A DNA stretch of 64,000 bases from Tremella fuciformis (GCA_032768795.1 CP136490.1:558001-622000); one strand, 5' to 3'. Shown: positions 47,507-60,602, counted from the first letter of the stretch. Numbers and translations are program-made. The notes: generated by a model from the letters alone, not told the origin.

Positions 47507-48406
47507 ATGCGCGTCCTTGTCACTGGCGGTTCCGGCTGGGTGGGCACCCACGTCATCCCGCTCCTCATCGCGCGCGGCCACAGCATCGTCGCGCTCGCCC
47601 GATCCGACGCCTCGGCGTCCAAGATCAAGGGGCTGGTACCTGGGTCCGGGGACAAGATATCCATTGTCACCGGCGCATTGACGGACCTCGACCTGCTCAC
47701 TCAGAGCGCGCAGTCGTGTGACGCAGTCATCCACCTCGCCTTCTCCCACGATGACATGTCGAAATTTCAAGAGTCTATCGCTATGGACCTCGCGGCGCTC
47801 CAGGCACTCGCTGCGGGGCTCAAAAATGGCAGCGGGACGAACAAGACGCTCATCGCGACGGGCGGTTCCGGCAATCTGGATGGCACGCCTACAGACGAGA
47901 ATTTCCGCTCCAAGGGCGAGATGCGCGGTGCGGCCGAGAACTTCGTCGTTGGGCTCGCCGACGAGGGCATACGGGGCATCAATATCCGCCTCGGCAACTC
48001 GGTGCACGGAAAAGGTGACGTGCACGGTTTGGTCCCATCGCTCATCACCCATGCCAAGCGCCTCGGCTATGCGATGTACATTGAAGGGTCGACATGGGGC
48101 GCCGTCTCGGTTGACGACGCCGCCGAGCTGTATGTGCTGGCTCTCGAGAAGGGCGAGCCGGGCCATGTGTACCATGGGGTTCCCGAGGTTGTCACGATCA
48201 AGGGCATCGCCGAGGCGATCGCAAAGGGTACCGGCCTCGAGGCGAAGGCTGTCACCCTTCCGGAGGCGCAGAAGGAGTTGGGCTTCTTGGGTCTTGTTCT
48301 GAGCTTCAGATTCAATCTATCCTCAGAGTTGACCCAGTCGCAGCTGGGTTGGAAGCCAACGAGGCCCACTCTGTTCGAGGACATGGAGTCGTATTACTTT
48401 GCGTAA
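47507..48406 (+). CDS. NAD-dependent epimerase/dehydratase family protein
   Basis: Intronless 299-residue extended-SDR protein. It starts MRVLVTGGSGWVGTHVIPLL, placing the GxxGxxG nucleotide-binding motif at residues 8-14, followed by RGHSIVALARSD at the second strand. SCDAVIHLAFSHDD, TLIATGGSGNLDG and GINIRLGNSVHG are typical of the atypical NmrA/epimerase-like branch. The usual YxxxK is not obvious in its place, so catalysis may be atypical. I chose this ATG, not the upstream one at 47333, because the Rossmann fold begins here. Cytosolic. It is convergent with SWR1, the stop codons being about 175 bp apart. Confidence 0.85.
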   Translation: MRVLVTGGSGWVGTHVIPLLIARGHSIVALARSDASASKIKGLVPGSGDKISIVTGALTDLDLLTQSAQSCDAVIHLAFSHDDMSKFQESIAMDLAALQALAAGLKNGSGTNKTLIATGGSGNLDGTPTDENFRSKGEMRGAAENFVVGLADEGIRGINIRLGNSVHGKGDVHGLVPSLITHAKRLGYAMYIEGSTWGAVSVDDAAELYVLALEKGEPGHVYHGVPEVVTIKGIAEAIAKGTGLEAKAVTLPEAQKELGFLGLVLSFRFNLSSELTQSQLGWKPTRPTLFEDMESYYFA

Positions 48407-48581
48407 AGTAGAGCAGGATGCTCGTACTCTTCATAGCCTTGTGACAAGAACCGAATAATGATGAAAGTAGTGGAATGCTGCTGCAAGTCGGGACGGTCGG
48501 TACTAGCCACTTCATAGCGTCTGTGAGCGAGGTCCGTGATGCGAGACGATGTTGCATGTTTGCGCACCGCATTGACGCATG

Positions 48582-51500
48582 CTAGTAGTGCTGGGCAAAC
48601 CACTCCCAGTCCCATTCGACCAGCCGCAACATGTACTCGTCAACTCCGCCTACCTCATCCTCCTCACCCTCATCCTCCCCTTCTTCGTCTGCACCTTCCA
48701 CTGCCATCGCCGGAGTACCAGCATCTTCCCCATCCAGATCCTGCGGTGTCTTGGTCGGCTGTTTCGCTTTGGCAGTATCGGTGAACTCTTGGAAGTCCAG
48801 TTCCCCTTCGCCCTGGGCAACTCGGGCAGCCTCGACATCCTCCTCATCTTCGACCTCGGCGAATGCCTTGGCCAGTTCCCGTTCCTGACCGAGCCGAGGG
48901 GCGGTAGCTTCTGCATCTTGAGCTTCGGGCTCGTCTTCGACGGCGATATCTTCCATGCGATCACCCTCGGCGTCTTGAGCAGCTCGGTCGGCTTGCGTCG
49001 GGTCGTCCAACATGTCTCGCCAGTCCATCTTGCCGAAGAATTCAGTCGTAAAGTCGCCTTCCTGGATGACCACCCGATCCAAGAGTCGTTTCTGATTGGC
49101 TTTCTTCAGCATGTTCTCTTCCACAGTGTGGCTCGAAACGAAGCGGTAAATGTGGACCTCCCGGGTCTGACCAATTCGGTGAGCTCGGTCCATGCACTGG
49201 CGGTCCATCGATGGGTTCCAGTCACTATCGTAGAAGAAGACCGTGTCCGCTCCGGTGAGGTTGATGCCTACACCTCCAGAACGAGAAGACGCAATAAACA
49301 CGAAAATACGCGGATCGGAATTGAATCGCTCGGTGATGACTTGTCGGTCTTCAATCTTGGTACTTCCGTCCAGTCGAAGGTATCGATGACCATTGTACGA
49401 GAGAAAGATCTCCAGGATGTCCAAGACTCGAGTCATCTGAGTGAAAATGAGGACCCGATGTCCCTCCGCCTTGAGATCGCGGAGCATCTCATACAGCTTC
49501 TGAAGCTTGCCGCAGTCGTATTGCAGAAGTGAGGAGTCAGGGAAGGCGATCTGTAGCTTGACCGTCGGCTCGTGAAGGGTATCGAAGCCGTCTGCAAGTA
49601 TGGGTGGGTAGACCGCGGGACTGAAGCCGGGTAATGCGTGATATGGCAGATCGCGCGCAACGACATTGGGTGGGATGACGGCGTATTTGTCGATCAGAGG
49701 CTGCAGAGCTTTGACGCGTTCTTCGTAAGAGTGTACAAACGCTGCTGCTGGTGGAAAATGCTCGCCAAGCATATCGCGAGGGTCGCGCGCAGAAACGGCC
49801 GCCGGCAACAGGTAGTTACGTATGTTCCCAAGTTTCGCCAGCAACGTACGACCATAGACCGGTGAGCGACGACAACGAGAACGGTTTAGATCTCCGATAG
49901 ATCGCCAGCGCGCGATACTCGACTGCTCCTCCAGGTAGGCTTTGTATTTAAGCCAACCCTCCACGGTCCGATTGTCCATCTTTGGCGGAACGGGTAGTCG
50001 GCCTTTCTTCGGGGCCTCTTCAGCGTAGGGTAGCCGAAGACTAGCGTCGAGTTGCGCCCGAGCACGACATACCCATCCTGACTCGTCCTCCCTCGTTCCG
50101 ACGAGGAAGTCCTCCATATCGAGCTCGTCACTCCTCACCAACAGTCTCCGCCGGACGAGGAGATCAGCGGGCTCAAAATCCGCCAGGACCGATCTCTCCA
50201 TCGCGAAGGACGTTCGGACTGGTCGGACTTCAAATAGGTCGGGATGATTACAGACCTTGCGAAGCTGCATGAGCGTATTGACAACGCCAAGATAGCCCCC
50301 AGATGTGAGAGCCTCTTTTGTCGAAGCGCGAGACATGAACTCGTCGTAAAGGAAACGCTGACGCTTCGAGAGCTTGCAATAGACGACATGCTCGAACTTT
50401 CCGGGCAACTGAGTCTCCACCTCGCTCTTGAGGCGACGCAAGATGAACGGACGAAGGAGAGTATGCAGCTTGGCCACTGTTGCCAGAGTATCTTCATCGA
50501 GGGTGTCCCCGGTTTCGATAGCCTTGTCCATGGGATCTGCCGTTTAGCGCTGCGCAATCGCTGCATATAGAACTGACTCGAAAACCACTCCATGAATTCC
50601 TTGTGGTTTGCGAAGCCTACTACTGCAGTGGCGTCTGCGGTAACGCCGTTTGGCATCAGGAAGTAGAGCAAACTCCAAAGTTCCATCAAGTTGTTTTGCA
50701 ATGGCGTACCGGTCAGCAAGAGCCTCCGCTGAGCTTTGAAGCCGAGTAAGGTCTGCCAGCGCTGGGACCGGAAGTTCTTGATATTGTGCGCCTCATCGAG
50801 AATCATGTATACCCAATTCTTTCGCCGGAAGATGTGCTGGTCGGCCAAGACGATCTGGTAAGAGGTGATGCACACTTGCCAGGCGTTCTCGGTATGCCAC
50901 CCGACCCGCTTGGCTTTGCGTTCCTTCTGATCACCGTAGTAGGTCAGGACCTTCATGCCGGGAAAGAACTTCTTGAACTCCATCTCCCAGTTCAGAATGA
51001 CCGAGGTTGGCACGATTATGAGATGTTGCCCCCAGACGCCTTTGTCACAGGCAAGGTGAGCGAGCAGGGCAATTGTCTGAATGGTTTTGCTGATGATTAG
51101 CGGGGCAGTCCCTGGACACGAAGCAACAGTCGCCGGGCCCGCAACTCACCCAAGTCCCATCTCGTCGGCTAAGATGCCGTTCATCTTGTTGGCGTATAGG
51201 CTGGCCAGCCACTCTAGCCCAGCTTGCTGATATGGCCTCAGGGTACCTCTCAAAAGGAATGGCTGTCGAACGCGATTGGCCTCCTCCTGACGTTTCTTGA
51301 GGGTCTCCGCATCAAGCTCTTCCTCTTCTTCCTCATCCGTCACTTCCTCCTCACTCGTCATGGATGGTGTCGGCTCCGGATCGCTCTCAGCCTCGTCTAG
51401 CACCTGTATTTTGGGGTTTTTCGCGAGATGCTGAGGTGTCTCAGGGGGCGACCAGACCGTCCTTGCACGGCGTTGACGTTTCCCTTCAACGATAAGAGCC

Positions 51501-54268
51501 GGGGATGTTGATTTCAGAGCCAGAGCTTCATCGGTGAGTGACTTGTCGTTTACATCATCATCGCCATTGGGCAAATTGCCGTTGACTTCGAGGAACAGCT
51601 CATTCGAAACAACTTCCGGCTTCTCGTCTGTCGCGTCATTCCGCTCCGCGTTAGGCTCAGCATAGCCGTATCGCTTGAGCAGCTCTTCGATCGGTACGTC
51701 AGCATCCGCCAAAAGCCCAGCATCCTCGCTGTTGTCATCGTTGGAGGATTCGGCTTCTTCCATCTCGACGTCGAGGTCGAGATCCTGCGCATCGATGTCG
51801 CTGGTCTCTTCCGCGTACTCGATATCATTGGCGTCCGGGTCTTCCCGGCTTGCGAACGATGCGACGGATGTGGATTTGCGAGCACGCCGCGGGCGTGGAA
51901 AGCTGGGTTGAATGACTGTCGATGTGTCGAATTTAGCGACATTGGTACTATCTGTCGGATTCAGGGGTAGAATTTCGGTTGGAGGGGATTTAGCAGCGAC
52001 AGAGGGCGCATCTTTTTCCGCATGCTCGAACGCATGCTCGAACGCATGCAACTTCTTCGGCGACGGACTATCGAAATCCGGCAGGACATCGTGAATGCTC
52101 GGGCCCAAGGGAGAAATCTCCAAAGCGTCTTGAGCAACCGGCAATGATTCGGAGAGCTCCACGACTGAGGGTTGCGCAGCATCTTCCGATACTTCCATTT
52201 CCGTTTCATCTCGAGAAATGAGAAAGCGAAGGTCGGCTTGAGAATCCGTGTCGCCTTCATCGTCCTCATTGGACCCATCCTTGTCTTCGCTATCTACATC
52301 GGACCCTTCGTTATCGGAAGCGGCCTCAGAGTCGGCCCCGCGGTGATGTGTCATCTTTTGGCTCTCGCTGGCGGATCGACCGGTGTCTGAGTCATCCCCA
52401 TCCTCAATCTCAGATTCTTCGGCGGCAGAGACTTCATCAGTCCCTTCGGACCCGGTGTCCTCGTCCTCTTCATCCTCAAATTCGCCAAGCATCTCTTCGC
52501 GCTGCGCATCAAGCAAACCCGTGCTTCTCTGCAACATGTTCTGAAGATGCTCTTTTCCCAGTCGATCTTGCTCCTGCCTCTGAAGTTCCAACAACCTGGC
52601 CCTCACGACCTTCACCGCCAAGCTCCAGCGCTTCTTGTAAACACGCAAAAGCTCCTTCATTCTCCTCTTGCGCTCCTTTTCTTCCGCCAGTCGTTCTCGC
52701 TCTTCTTTGCCCTCGATTCGTTCCCAGTATGTCTGAATTGCTCTTGCGATCCTTTTGCAGATCACAGGCTTGTTCTTGGCCTCGGTCATGACCGCATTCC
52801 GTACCTGCACCATATGCGCGGTCAAATGGTCTTGGTGATCTGTCTGTCGCAAGAGTGATACTCCTGCTTTCTGGCCAGATTTGTTTTTGAGTGCGCCGGC
52901 TTCGTCTTGCAGTCTCTGAAGTCGCCCGATTGACTGGAGGTATGCGACTCGATTGAGGACATAAGCCTCTTTCAGCGCGCGTTGCTTTAAGGACTCCAAG
53001 CTAGGCGAAGGGCCAGTGTCCTCGAGATGTATGTACGATGAGAGAAAACTCGAGACGTCTCCGTGGAAAGGTGGATTTGGAGGAGGGAGCTGTGGCGGAT
53101 CGGTATACCATGCAGTTCGAGGTCCGCGGGTCCGTTCATACTCTCTCCGTGGCGGCGGAGGGAAGGGGATATGCGCAAGAGAGGGTAGGGGCGGTGGAGT
53201 GGGTTCTCGGGCCGGGTCTGATTCGACAGGCGTTTCCTCCACCGCTGGCGACGAGGGTGTTGCGGATGATGGGCGGTCTTCATCGGCAAGGACAACGACT
53301 CGGGCCCTTTTGGATGCGGGCAGATTCGGCAGAGATGAACGACCTCGCCTTTTCCCGGTGCTGGATATCGTAGCTTCCTCTGTCGAATCAAGTTCGGACC
53401 GTGTTTCATCTACCACTGGCGCGATGGTCACTCTTCGACCTTTGCCGGAGTGGGAGGACGGCGCTGGAGAGGTGGAAAGATTGCCGTGCCCATTCAGTAG
53501 TTCGGGCTGTATCGCTCGAGCCTTGCCTTTGCCCTTCGCCGGCACAGCGTCGGCCGAATTGACAGAATGAGGGTGCGCGGTGGGAGGCGGCGCGACAGAG
53601 ACCACGCTTGCAAGCTGTCCCGCCTTTTCCTGGGCACGATGGCGGGTGGTTCTGGTAGGAGCGGTTGGCGTGAGCTTAGAAGGGCCGGCCTCAGCGTTTT
53701 GAGGAATGAGCTCGAGCAGATTGTGCTTGGCATTCTTCCACTGCAGCTCAGCCAGACAATTGGGAGCTCAAAGTCGAAGCTTACCTCCGTAAAGACAGGT
53801 GAATTGTCCAACTTGGCCAGCTAAGAATCAGTATTGAAACCAAGAACCGTATGAAGCCCTCACTTCTGGGTTCCACCCTGTGATCATGGTCACGAACCTC
53901 TCCAAATGAAATTGCTCCCTGATTGCTGCATCGTGCTCTTCCAAGAGAGCTTGCAGCTGCTGTTCTCTGGCCGACAACGTTTGCTGGCGTTTGGTCGACA
54001 GGCTCTCTCCTCCAAGACGACGTTGGACGTCTTCCATCTCCTTTTGCGTCGCCTGGCGCATACCCTTGACTCGCACTGCCGGTGAAGCCGCAGGGGACGA
54101 GGAGAGACCTGCAGTCGAGGGTCTGGCGCGCAGGACCCGGCGGGACGGACCTGCTTGTGCAGCATCAGGCAGGGTCGCGCTACTATTTGAGCCATTGTGG
54201 GCGCCATTTGGTGGGCTCTCTGCAACGCCAGTGGCATGCTGACCCGGTTTCGAGGGAATATGGTCCAT
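48582..54268 (-). CDS. SWR1: SWR1 chromatin-remodelling ATPase
   Basis: Catalytic subunit of the nuclear SWR1 complex that exchanges H2A for H2A.Z. Five exons give roughly 1,830 residues. The N-terminal exon (start 54268, [10 protein letters not shown]) leads over a mini-exon ([12 protein letters not shown]) into [14 protein letters not shown]. The HSA-type helix ([20 protein letters not shown]) is followed by very acidic stretches. The split Snf2 ATPase begins [20 protein letters not shown]; the Walker A lysine of GLGKT is rebuilt over an intron at about 51083-51148. LDEAHNIKN and [19 protein letters not shown] follow, and the long insertion before [16 protein letters not shown] is typical of the INO80/SWR1 class. 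A 12-bp repeat at about 52018-52046 gives [11 protein letters not shown]. It ends WEWFAQHY. Confidence 0.93.
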
Positions 54269-54571
54269 AGTGGACCACCTCCACTTCGCGTCTGTCACCA
54301 CCGGATCACCATGCGCAGGATCGATGTCGGCGAGGTAGGCGAACGCGTTTCGAGATGGTCCACGAGTCGCTCCGGTAGCGCAGGGGGGAGAGTCGACGTC
54401 CCGGAGGTCCTCGTGTGGGTGAACGATGAATAGACAGGAGAGGGGGAATACCTATGGAATCGGGTCAAACGCGATGCTAGGCGGGAAGCTGCGTCTCCCA
54501 CCGCTTCGGTTCCGGCATTAGGCGAGTGTGGCGGCACGTCCTTCTACCTCCACCTGGCTGCTCCAGCATCA
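54269..54571. other. SWR1 upstream region up to transposon nest
   Basis: About 300 bp of apparently host sequence between the SWR1 start and the first Helitron-derived repeat. The SWR1 promoter must lie here or extend into the transposons. Confidence 0.5.
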
Positions 54572-54685
54572 TCAGCGTAGCTCTTACGGGGCGAATTTCT
54601 GCGGGTGTCCCTGGAACGAAAACGGTAAATGGGGGAATTAAATAAGAAAATTCCGGCCATTCTGATTTCATCAGCACAATCCTAA
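54572..54685 (+). mobile_element. 114-bp miniature Helitron, left copy
   Basis: Starts TCAGCGTAGCTCTTACGG and ends CTAA after the hairpin CTGAT-TTC-ATCAG, 7 nt before the end. TC at the 5' end and CTRR after a short hairpin are the Helitron hallmarks. Its first ~85 bp resemble the 5' end of the adjacent autonomous element, which starts at the very next base. An identical copy lies at 61244-61357. Confidence 0.72.
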
Positions 54686-54688
54686 TCA

Positions 54689-54698
54689 GCGTAGCTCT
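54689..54698 (+). repeat. Left half of Helitron subterminal inverted repeat
   Basis: GCGTAGCTCT, the exact reverse complement of AGAGCTACGC at 61191-61200. It is also present in both miniature copies. Confidence 0.8.
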
Positions 54699-54740
54699 TA
54701 CGGTGCTGAATTCTGCGGGTGTCCCTGGAACGAAAACGGT

Positions 54741-54893
54741 AAGTGGGGGGGCCAAATAAAAATTTTCCGGCAGGCTGGGTATAAGGGTGGAGGGGACTTT
54801 GAATTTTCATCCTCATCCCCCTCTCTACTCAAATCTGGCGAAGCCCTGGCAGTTTGACTGTTTATGTGGGGGGATCAAATAAAGAAATTCCGG
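54741..54893 (+). repeat. Degenerate repeated TGGGGG..AAATAA..ATTTTCCGG motif
   Basis: A motif of the form TGGGGG, a few bases, AAATAA, then A/T and TTCCGG occurs at about 54741-54771 and again at about 54864-54893. It is also in the miniature copies (about 54626-54656 and 61301-61328). AAAATTTTCCGG also recurs near the 3' end at about 61175-61186. It could be a Rep-binding or promoter element. Confidence 0.5.
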
Positions 54894-55049
54894 AGCACTT
54901 AGAGATTTCAGGCTGCCTGGCTTGCCTTGCACACCTAATCTTCTCACTTCCTATTGCATGCCTAACTTTGGACCCACTGTAAGTCGCCCATTCTTCTGTC
55001 ATGCATGCATGGGCTGATGAGTACAGCTGAACTTCTTGCAAGTTGATGC

Positions 55050-58000
55050 ATGATCAAGTGTTGGCTTGTCCATAACATCAATGTGAGCTTTGCCTTCAAG
55101 CGATGCATGCACATACTGATGCAGAAAGTCCCAGATATTGCAGCAATGCACTGCTCTCGAGGCCAACGCTGTTTGGGTCAGCACACAACTCTCAATGGTG
55201 ATCACTTTCGGAAGGCTTCTTCAGGGCGGGGCAGCAGCGACTTCTTCAAAACATGCTCCTTCTGTCGCAAACAACCGCCAGTCCCACTTGCAACACCCCG
55301 GTCACGGCATGGTCATGCTGAGTGCATCAAATGTGGCTTCACCTTTGCCACTCCTCGATTTCGAGACAATCGAGGTCGCCCACGCAACACATGCCAATCT
55401 TGCTTGGAGCAGCATCACTCCCAATCAGCGCCAGGCACACCCACTCGCACAACCCGGCCATTGCCACCAGTCACCCCAGGCTCTCAGCCTACGCCTGGTA
55501 CACAGAGAGGTCTTCCACGCCCGCGCCATGAGGTCACCTCACCAACACCACGTCGCAACCAGGATCTACATCCTGTAGAGCTTGGCCGCCCCACACGAAC
55601 CAGACGTGCACCTCAACTGCCCTACGCCACTCCGCCCAGCCCGCCTCAAGGTGCTGCACACCGAGTCACAGAACAGCCACCAGCCCCACCACCACGCCTG
55701 GATCGCCATGCTGGACAGTCACGCTGCTTCAAGTGCAAGACCTGGAAAGAACATTCCGAGTTTCTCCAAGCAGGGACAGCCTCTCGCCGCTTCAAGACTT
55801 GCAGCACCTGTCGCGAATCCTCCAGAGCAGCCTATCATCGTCGACAACAGTCAACTCAGTCATCCCTCTCAGTCGACATGCTGGGCAATGCCTTCCTGCC
55901 CATTCCTGCAACACCCAACGATCTTGACGACATCTGCCTCTCTGAAGCTGCCATTGGGTGTATTGGGGACTTCCACTCAGCAATGGCAGCTGAGACGATG
56001 GAGACTTGCGAGAACTGCAATGAGAAATGGTTTGGACTCAAGGTCCAACAGGGTAAATGTTCACGTTGTCAAATTGATGGGGAGAAATGGACATCTGCCA
56101 ACTGTATGGATCCAGGTCAGTGTCCAGGATTGTATGTGCTTCTCATGACTGACTTCACAGGTCCTTCTCTGCAGGAACTGTGCCGTGCAGCTGGCAGAGC
56201 AGTCCCTGACTTGCCCTCACAGGTGGAAGAGATGCTCCTCTCTCCCTACCATGTGCTGCTTCAAACATGGCGCGTTGGTGGTGGACAAACCAAATACGGA
56301 GGCCACACCTGTCTCTATGCCCATGACAGTGGCAGATTCCTCTCTCGACTTCCCCTCACCGTCACCGACCTTGATGTTCTCATCATCAAGCCGACAAATG
56401 CCCAAGCCCCCGCCAACGCTGCCAATCCCTCAGAGGATTTTGCACGCCGACCAGAGTTCCAAGTCCAGCGGTCACGCATTCTCGCAAACCTGCAAGCACT
56501 ACAACACTTCCATCCAGCCTTTCAGAATGTCGAGATCAACTGGGAAGCAATCAATTCCCTTCCTGAAAACGGTTCTGTCTTCCATCAGCTGCGGTCTGTC
56601 AACTTGGAGGAGGTGCAGTACAGCGCACCTGAGCCTGACACTGGGCCAGTTGAGCAGGAGTCAGCAGAGGAGACAAGCTTGCCAGAGCTGGCTATACCAA
56701 ACCTTGGAGAAGGCAACAATATTGTGGAGGAGATCCGGGAAGCACTGGAACAGGTGGTGGATGGAGGACCACCAGCACCCCTGCTCCTCACTGGACCTGT
56801 GCTGCATTCCACTCCAATCAATGAGCACGACATCAGCAACCCATTCCTCACCAAGGCCTTCCCCTTCCTCTTCCCCACCGGCCAGGGGGATCTGCATCAA
56901 CAACGGCCTACCACAATACGTGATTCAGACTACTTCCGTCACCTGCTCTACTATCAGGATGGAAGGTTTGCAAAACACCCTCGATTCCGGTGAGTGCATC
57001 TCTCAGCATTAAGCCAAGCTGACAGTCAGCTATTATGCCTTCAACTGCATCATGAGGTGGCGAGCAAAACGGCTCTCCTGCTTCTATGTCAGCCGGAATG
57101 AAGAGGACCGAGCCCTCTCTGCTGCAGACATTGCTGCCATGGTGTCCGACCCAGCCAAGCAGCTGGCATCTCGAGTGCGACGATCAGCAGCCACCTTAAC
57201 CGGAACACCACCCTACTGGGCACAGCAGAGTCGCAATCTTGCTGCAATGATCCGTCAACTGGGCACTCCACATGCTTTCATCACATTCTCAGCTGCGGAT
57301 CTTCAGTGGCCAGATCTCCACGTCCACATGCCGGACCAAGCGCTACCAACTATGAGCGAACCTGATCGACAACGCATCAATGCCAAGAACGTCAATGAGA
57401 ACCCAGCAATTGCAGCTTGCTGGTTCTATCGAAGATTTGAGCTGTTCTTGGCCAAGGTCCTCAAACCCCTGCTTGGAATAGAGGACTGGTGGTATCGCTT
57501 TGAATGGCAAAATCGAGGCTCCAGCCATGTCCATGGACTGGTTTGGCTCAAGGGGGCGCCATCCCCAGACACCCTTGATATCAACAATCCGGACAGTGTC
57601 CAGGAATTCCTTGACTTCTGGTCCACCAGAGTGTCAACCATCAATCCTGGAGAGGACATTCCGCCTCATCCAAAGCACCCCTCTGCCCACAGTAGCGACG
57701 AAATCATCTTTCGCTTCAAAGATCTGGCACAGATGCTCAACCGTGTCCAGAGGCACACGAGGTGCACTGCCTATTGTCTTCGCCGCCCAAAAGGATCTCC
57801 TCCCAACAGTCCGCTTGTCTGTCGCTTCAAGTTCCCCAAGGAGCTGGAGACAGAACTCCGACTGGTTGTCAATCCCAACAGAAACAAGCAACTCATCACA
57901 CCACGCAACGACACCCACCTCAACAGTTACAATGCAGTCACTGCACTGGGATGGCGAGCCAACTCCGACATCAGTCCATGCACAGATCCCCGTGCAGTTG

Positions 58001-60471
58001 CCTCCTACATCTCCAAGTATGCTTCAAAATGCGAAAAACCATCCAACAACTTTGGCGAGATAATGCAGGCTATCTCAACCCGCCTGGAGCAAGAAACATC
58101 TTCACGAATTGTCTTCCAGAAGATGCTCAGCCGCATTGTCACCGAGAGGGATTACAGTGCTCAGGAAGTCTGTCATCAGCTCTTTGGTCGACATATGATG
58201 TCTGCATCACGAGAGTTTGGCACACTCTGCATACTGGAAAAGAGACAGAGACGCCTGAGGCAGAGGCAGGAAGATGAGGGACTGGACCAAGGTGTGGAGG
58301 AGCAAGACTGGCACGATGCCTACTTGGCACGCCAGCCAGAGCATGAGGGCATCAGCCTGTACGAATGGTTTCAATTCTACCGGAAACAAGGTCGCAACGC
58401 CACTCGAAGGAAGCACCCAAAGATCATCATTCTCTGGCCGCTGTATTATCCATCAGACCCTCAGTCTGAGGATCACCAAAACTGGTGCCGGGCAAAGTTA
58501 CTACTCCACCATCCTCATCGACACCCTTCAGAGCTCAAGCTTGATGACGAATCCTGGACAGAAGCTTTTTCTCGCTGTACTGAGGACCACCCAGAGGGGC
58601 ACCAAGACACATTGCCCAAGCGACCCATCCGTCAACAACAGGGTGACAATGAAAACGACAGTGACTCAGAGTTTTCTGAGGGTGAAGAAGTCAATGACCA
58701 CGAGCTTGATGACTGGCAAGTTCTGGCTGGAATGGGCCCTCAGTTTGATGAAGATGGGTGGAATGGGCCACTGCTTGGAGCACGTGATATTGATACTTCC
58801 CACGATTGGGAAGCAGTGGGGAGGGAGTGGGGATCAGATGGTATAGGAGAGAGGGCAAGCTACTTAGAAACCGAACGCAAGAAGGTGAGCAGTGGCCTAC
58901 AATCCACTGCATACTGTGAGCTGACCAAGCAGTCTCAGCCTTCTGTAGCTCGCAACACTGTCGATCCCCAACTACTCAACACCACACAGCGCCTCATCTT
59001 TGACAAGGTCTTGCGCCATGCCAACCGTCTGCTCTCTGGAGAGTCAGTCCCTCAAATACTCCTCAACATCGATGGGACAGCAGGAACAGGCAAATCCTTC
59101 CTCATTGACGCCATATCCCAAGCTCTTCAAGGGCTCCAATCTGGGCAGCACAACAATCTCGACTTCAGCACAAATCCCATTGTCCGCCGGCTTGCCCCCA
59201 CGGGTGTGGCGGCATTCAACATTGCTGGTTCAACATACCATGCTGCCCTTGGTCTTGGAGGCTCAATAGAGGAAAGTCATGACAAGCTTGGAGAGGGAAA
59301 GCTTGCCAGCCTCCAGGAAGAGTGGCATGGGACACGATACCTCATCATTGATGAGAAAAGCATGGTTGGAAGGGCGGCCTTGGGGAGAATCAACCTTGCT
59401 CTTGGTCAAATCTTTCCGTCGACAGCGTACTTGCCCTTTGCCGGTCTGTCTGTCCTGCTCATTGGCGACTTTGGTCAACTGCCCCCTGTGGGAGACACTC
59501 CACTGTACAACACTGCACGCTCGACAAAAACCTCCTATCTAGGCAGGCTCAGCAACATTGGCCGAGATATCTACCTTGCTTTCACTGAGAGCGTTCAGCT
59601 TGATGCTGTTATGAGGCAGGAAGGCTCCGACCCTACCACCACTGCCTTCAAAGCAACCCTTGCTCGCCTGCACACCGGGACACCTCAACAGGAGGACTAC
59701 ACCCTTCTGTCCTCTCGCTTCTGGGGGAACCTTTCCCCGGCATCTCAGCAGGCCTTTCAAGATGCTGTATGTCTTTGTGCAACAAAGCAGAGTGTCTCCG
59801 AGATCAACCTACACACTTTGGCTCGCTCTGGACAGCCTGTACTGCGCTCTCTGGCTCAGCACACAGGGGTAGGAGCAGCCCAGGCTTCAGAGGAACAGGC
59901 ACAGGGGCTTGCTCCTGCTGTCTTCCTCATGATTGGTGCTCAAGTCATGCTTTCTCGCAACCTCTGGATCGAGCAGGGATTGGTCAATGGCACCAGGGGC
60001 ACAGTATATCAGATTGGGCTCTCACCATCTGAGCCTCCTCATCAATCTGTTCCTTCTGTGGTCATGGTCGCCTTCCCATCCTACACTGGACCAACACCCT
60101 GGCACACCACAGACAACATACCACTGGTTCCCATTGTGCCCCATACAGCCAGATGGGAGACAACAAACGGGCAGCGGTGCTCTCGACGCCAGCTGCCACT
60201 GCAGCTTGCATTTGCTATCACCATACACAAATCACAGGGTATGACGCTGGACAAGGCAGTGATTGATCTTGGTTCAGCCGACTTCTCAACGGGATTGACA
60301 TTTGTGGCAATCTCAAGAGCAAGATCTCTGGAGGGCCTTGCTTTCAAGCCAGGCTTTGATTGGGCAAGATTGAACAGCTTGAACACAGAGAGTAGAAGGG
60401 GGGGAGTATCAGGACGTGTATTGGCAGCAAGGGATGCGTCTAGACGTCAGATGCTTCAGATGACAGAATAA
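55050..60471 (+). CDS. Helitron RepHel protein (zinc fingers, HUH Rep, PIF1-like helicase)
   Basis: Two main exons (55050-56989, 57030-60471) total 5382 nt, up to 1793 residues. The N-terminal third holds several paired CxxC zinc-finger-like units (CSFCRK, CIKCGF...CQSC, CFKCKTW...CSTC, CENCNEK...CSRC). Next come [20 protein letters not shown] and the Rep domain, with the HUH motif HVHG at 57526-57537 and the tyrosine motif YISKYASK at 58006-58029. The helicase begins with Walker [10 protein letters not shown] (59074-59100) and ends with [12 protein letters not shown] and [13 protein letters not shown]. An in-frame segment from about 56116 to 56202 may be a further intron, since removing it joins NCMDP to [12 protein letters not shown]. 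The ATG at 55050 is one possible start; 55144 is another. No disabling stop is seen. Confidence 0.9.
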
Positions 60472-60602
60472 ATGTATAGAGAAAAAGATGAATGACAATG
60501 CATAGGTAGACTGAATAAAAGTTGATCAAGCATGACTCTGAGTGTTTGATGCATCAGCTGAATCTCAAGTTCATGGGGTGTATGCATGTCATTGTGCTCT
60601 CT

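Noticed and set aside
48579..49532. Plus-strand 317-codon frame overlapping SWR1
   Set aside because: It is the reverse complement of the acidic SWR1 C-terminus and helicase motifs; it is rich in simple residues and has no independent support.
56185..58846. Long alternative-frame open frames overlapping the Helitron RepHel gene
   Set aside because: They overlap the clearly conserved Rep and helicase motifs in another frame and have no recognisable domains of their own.
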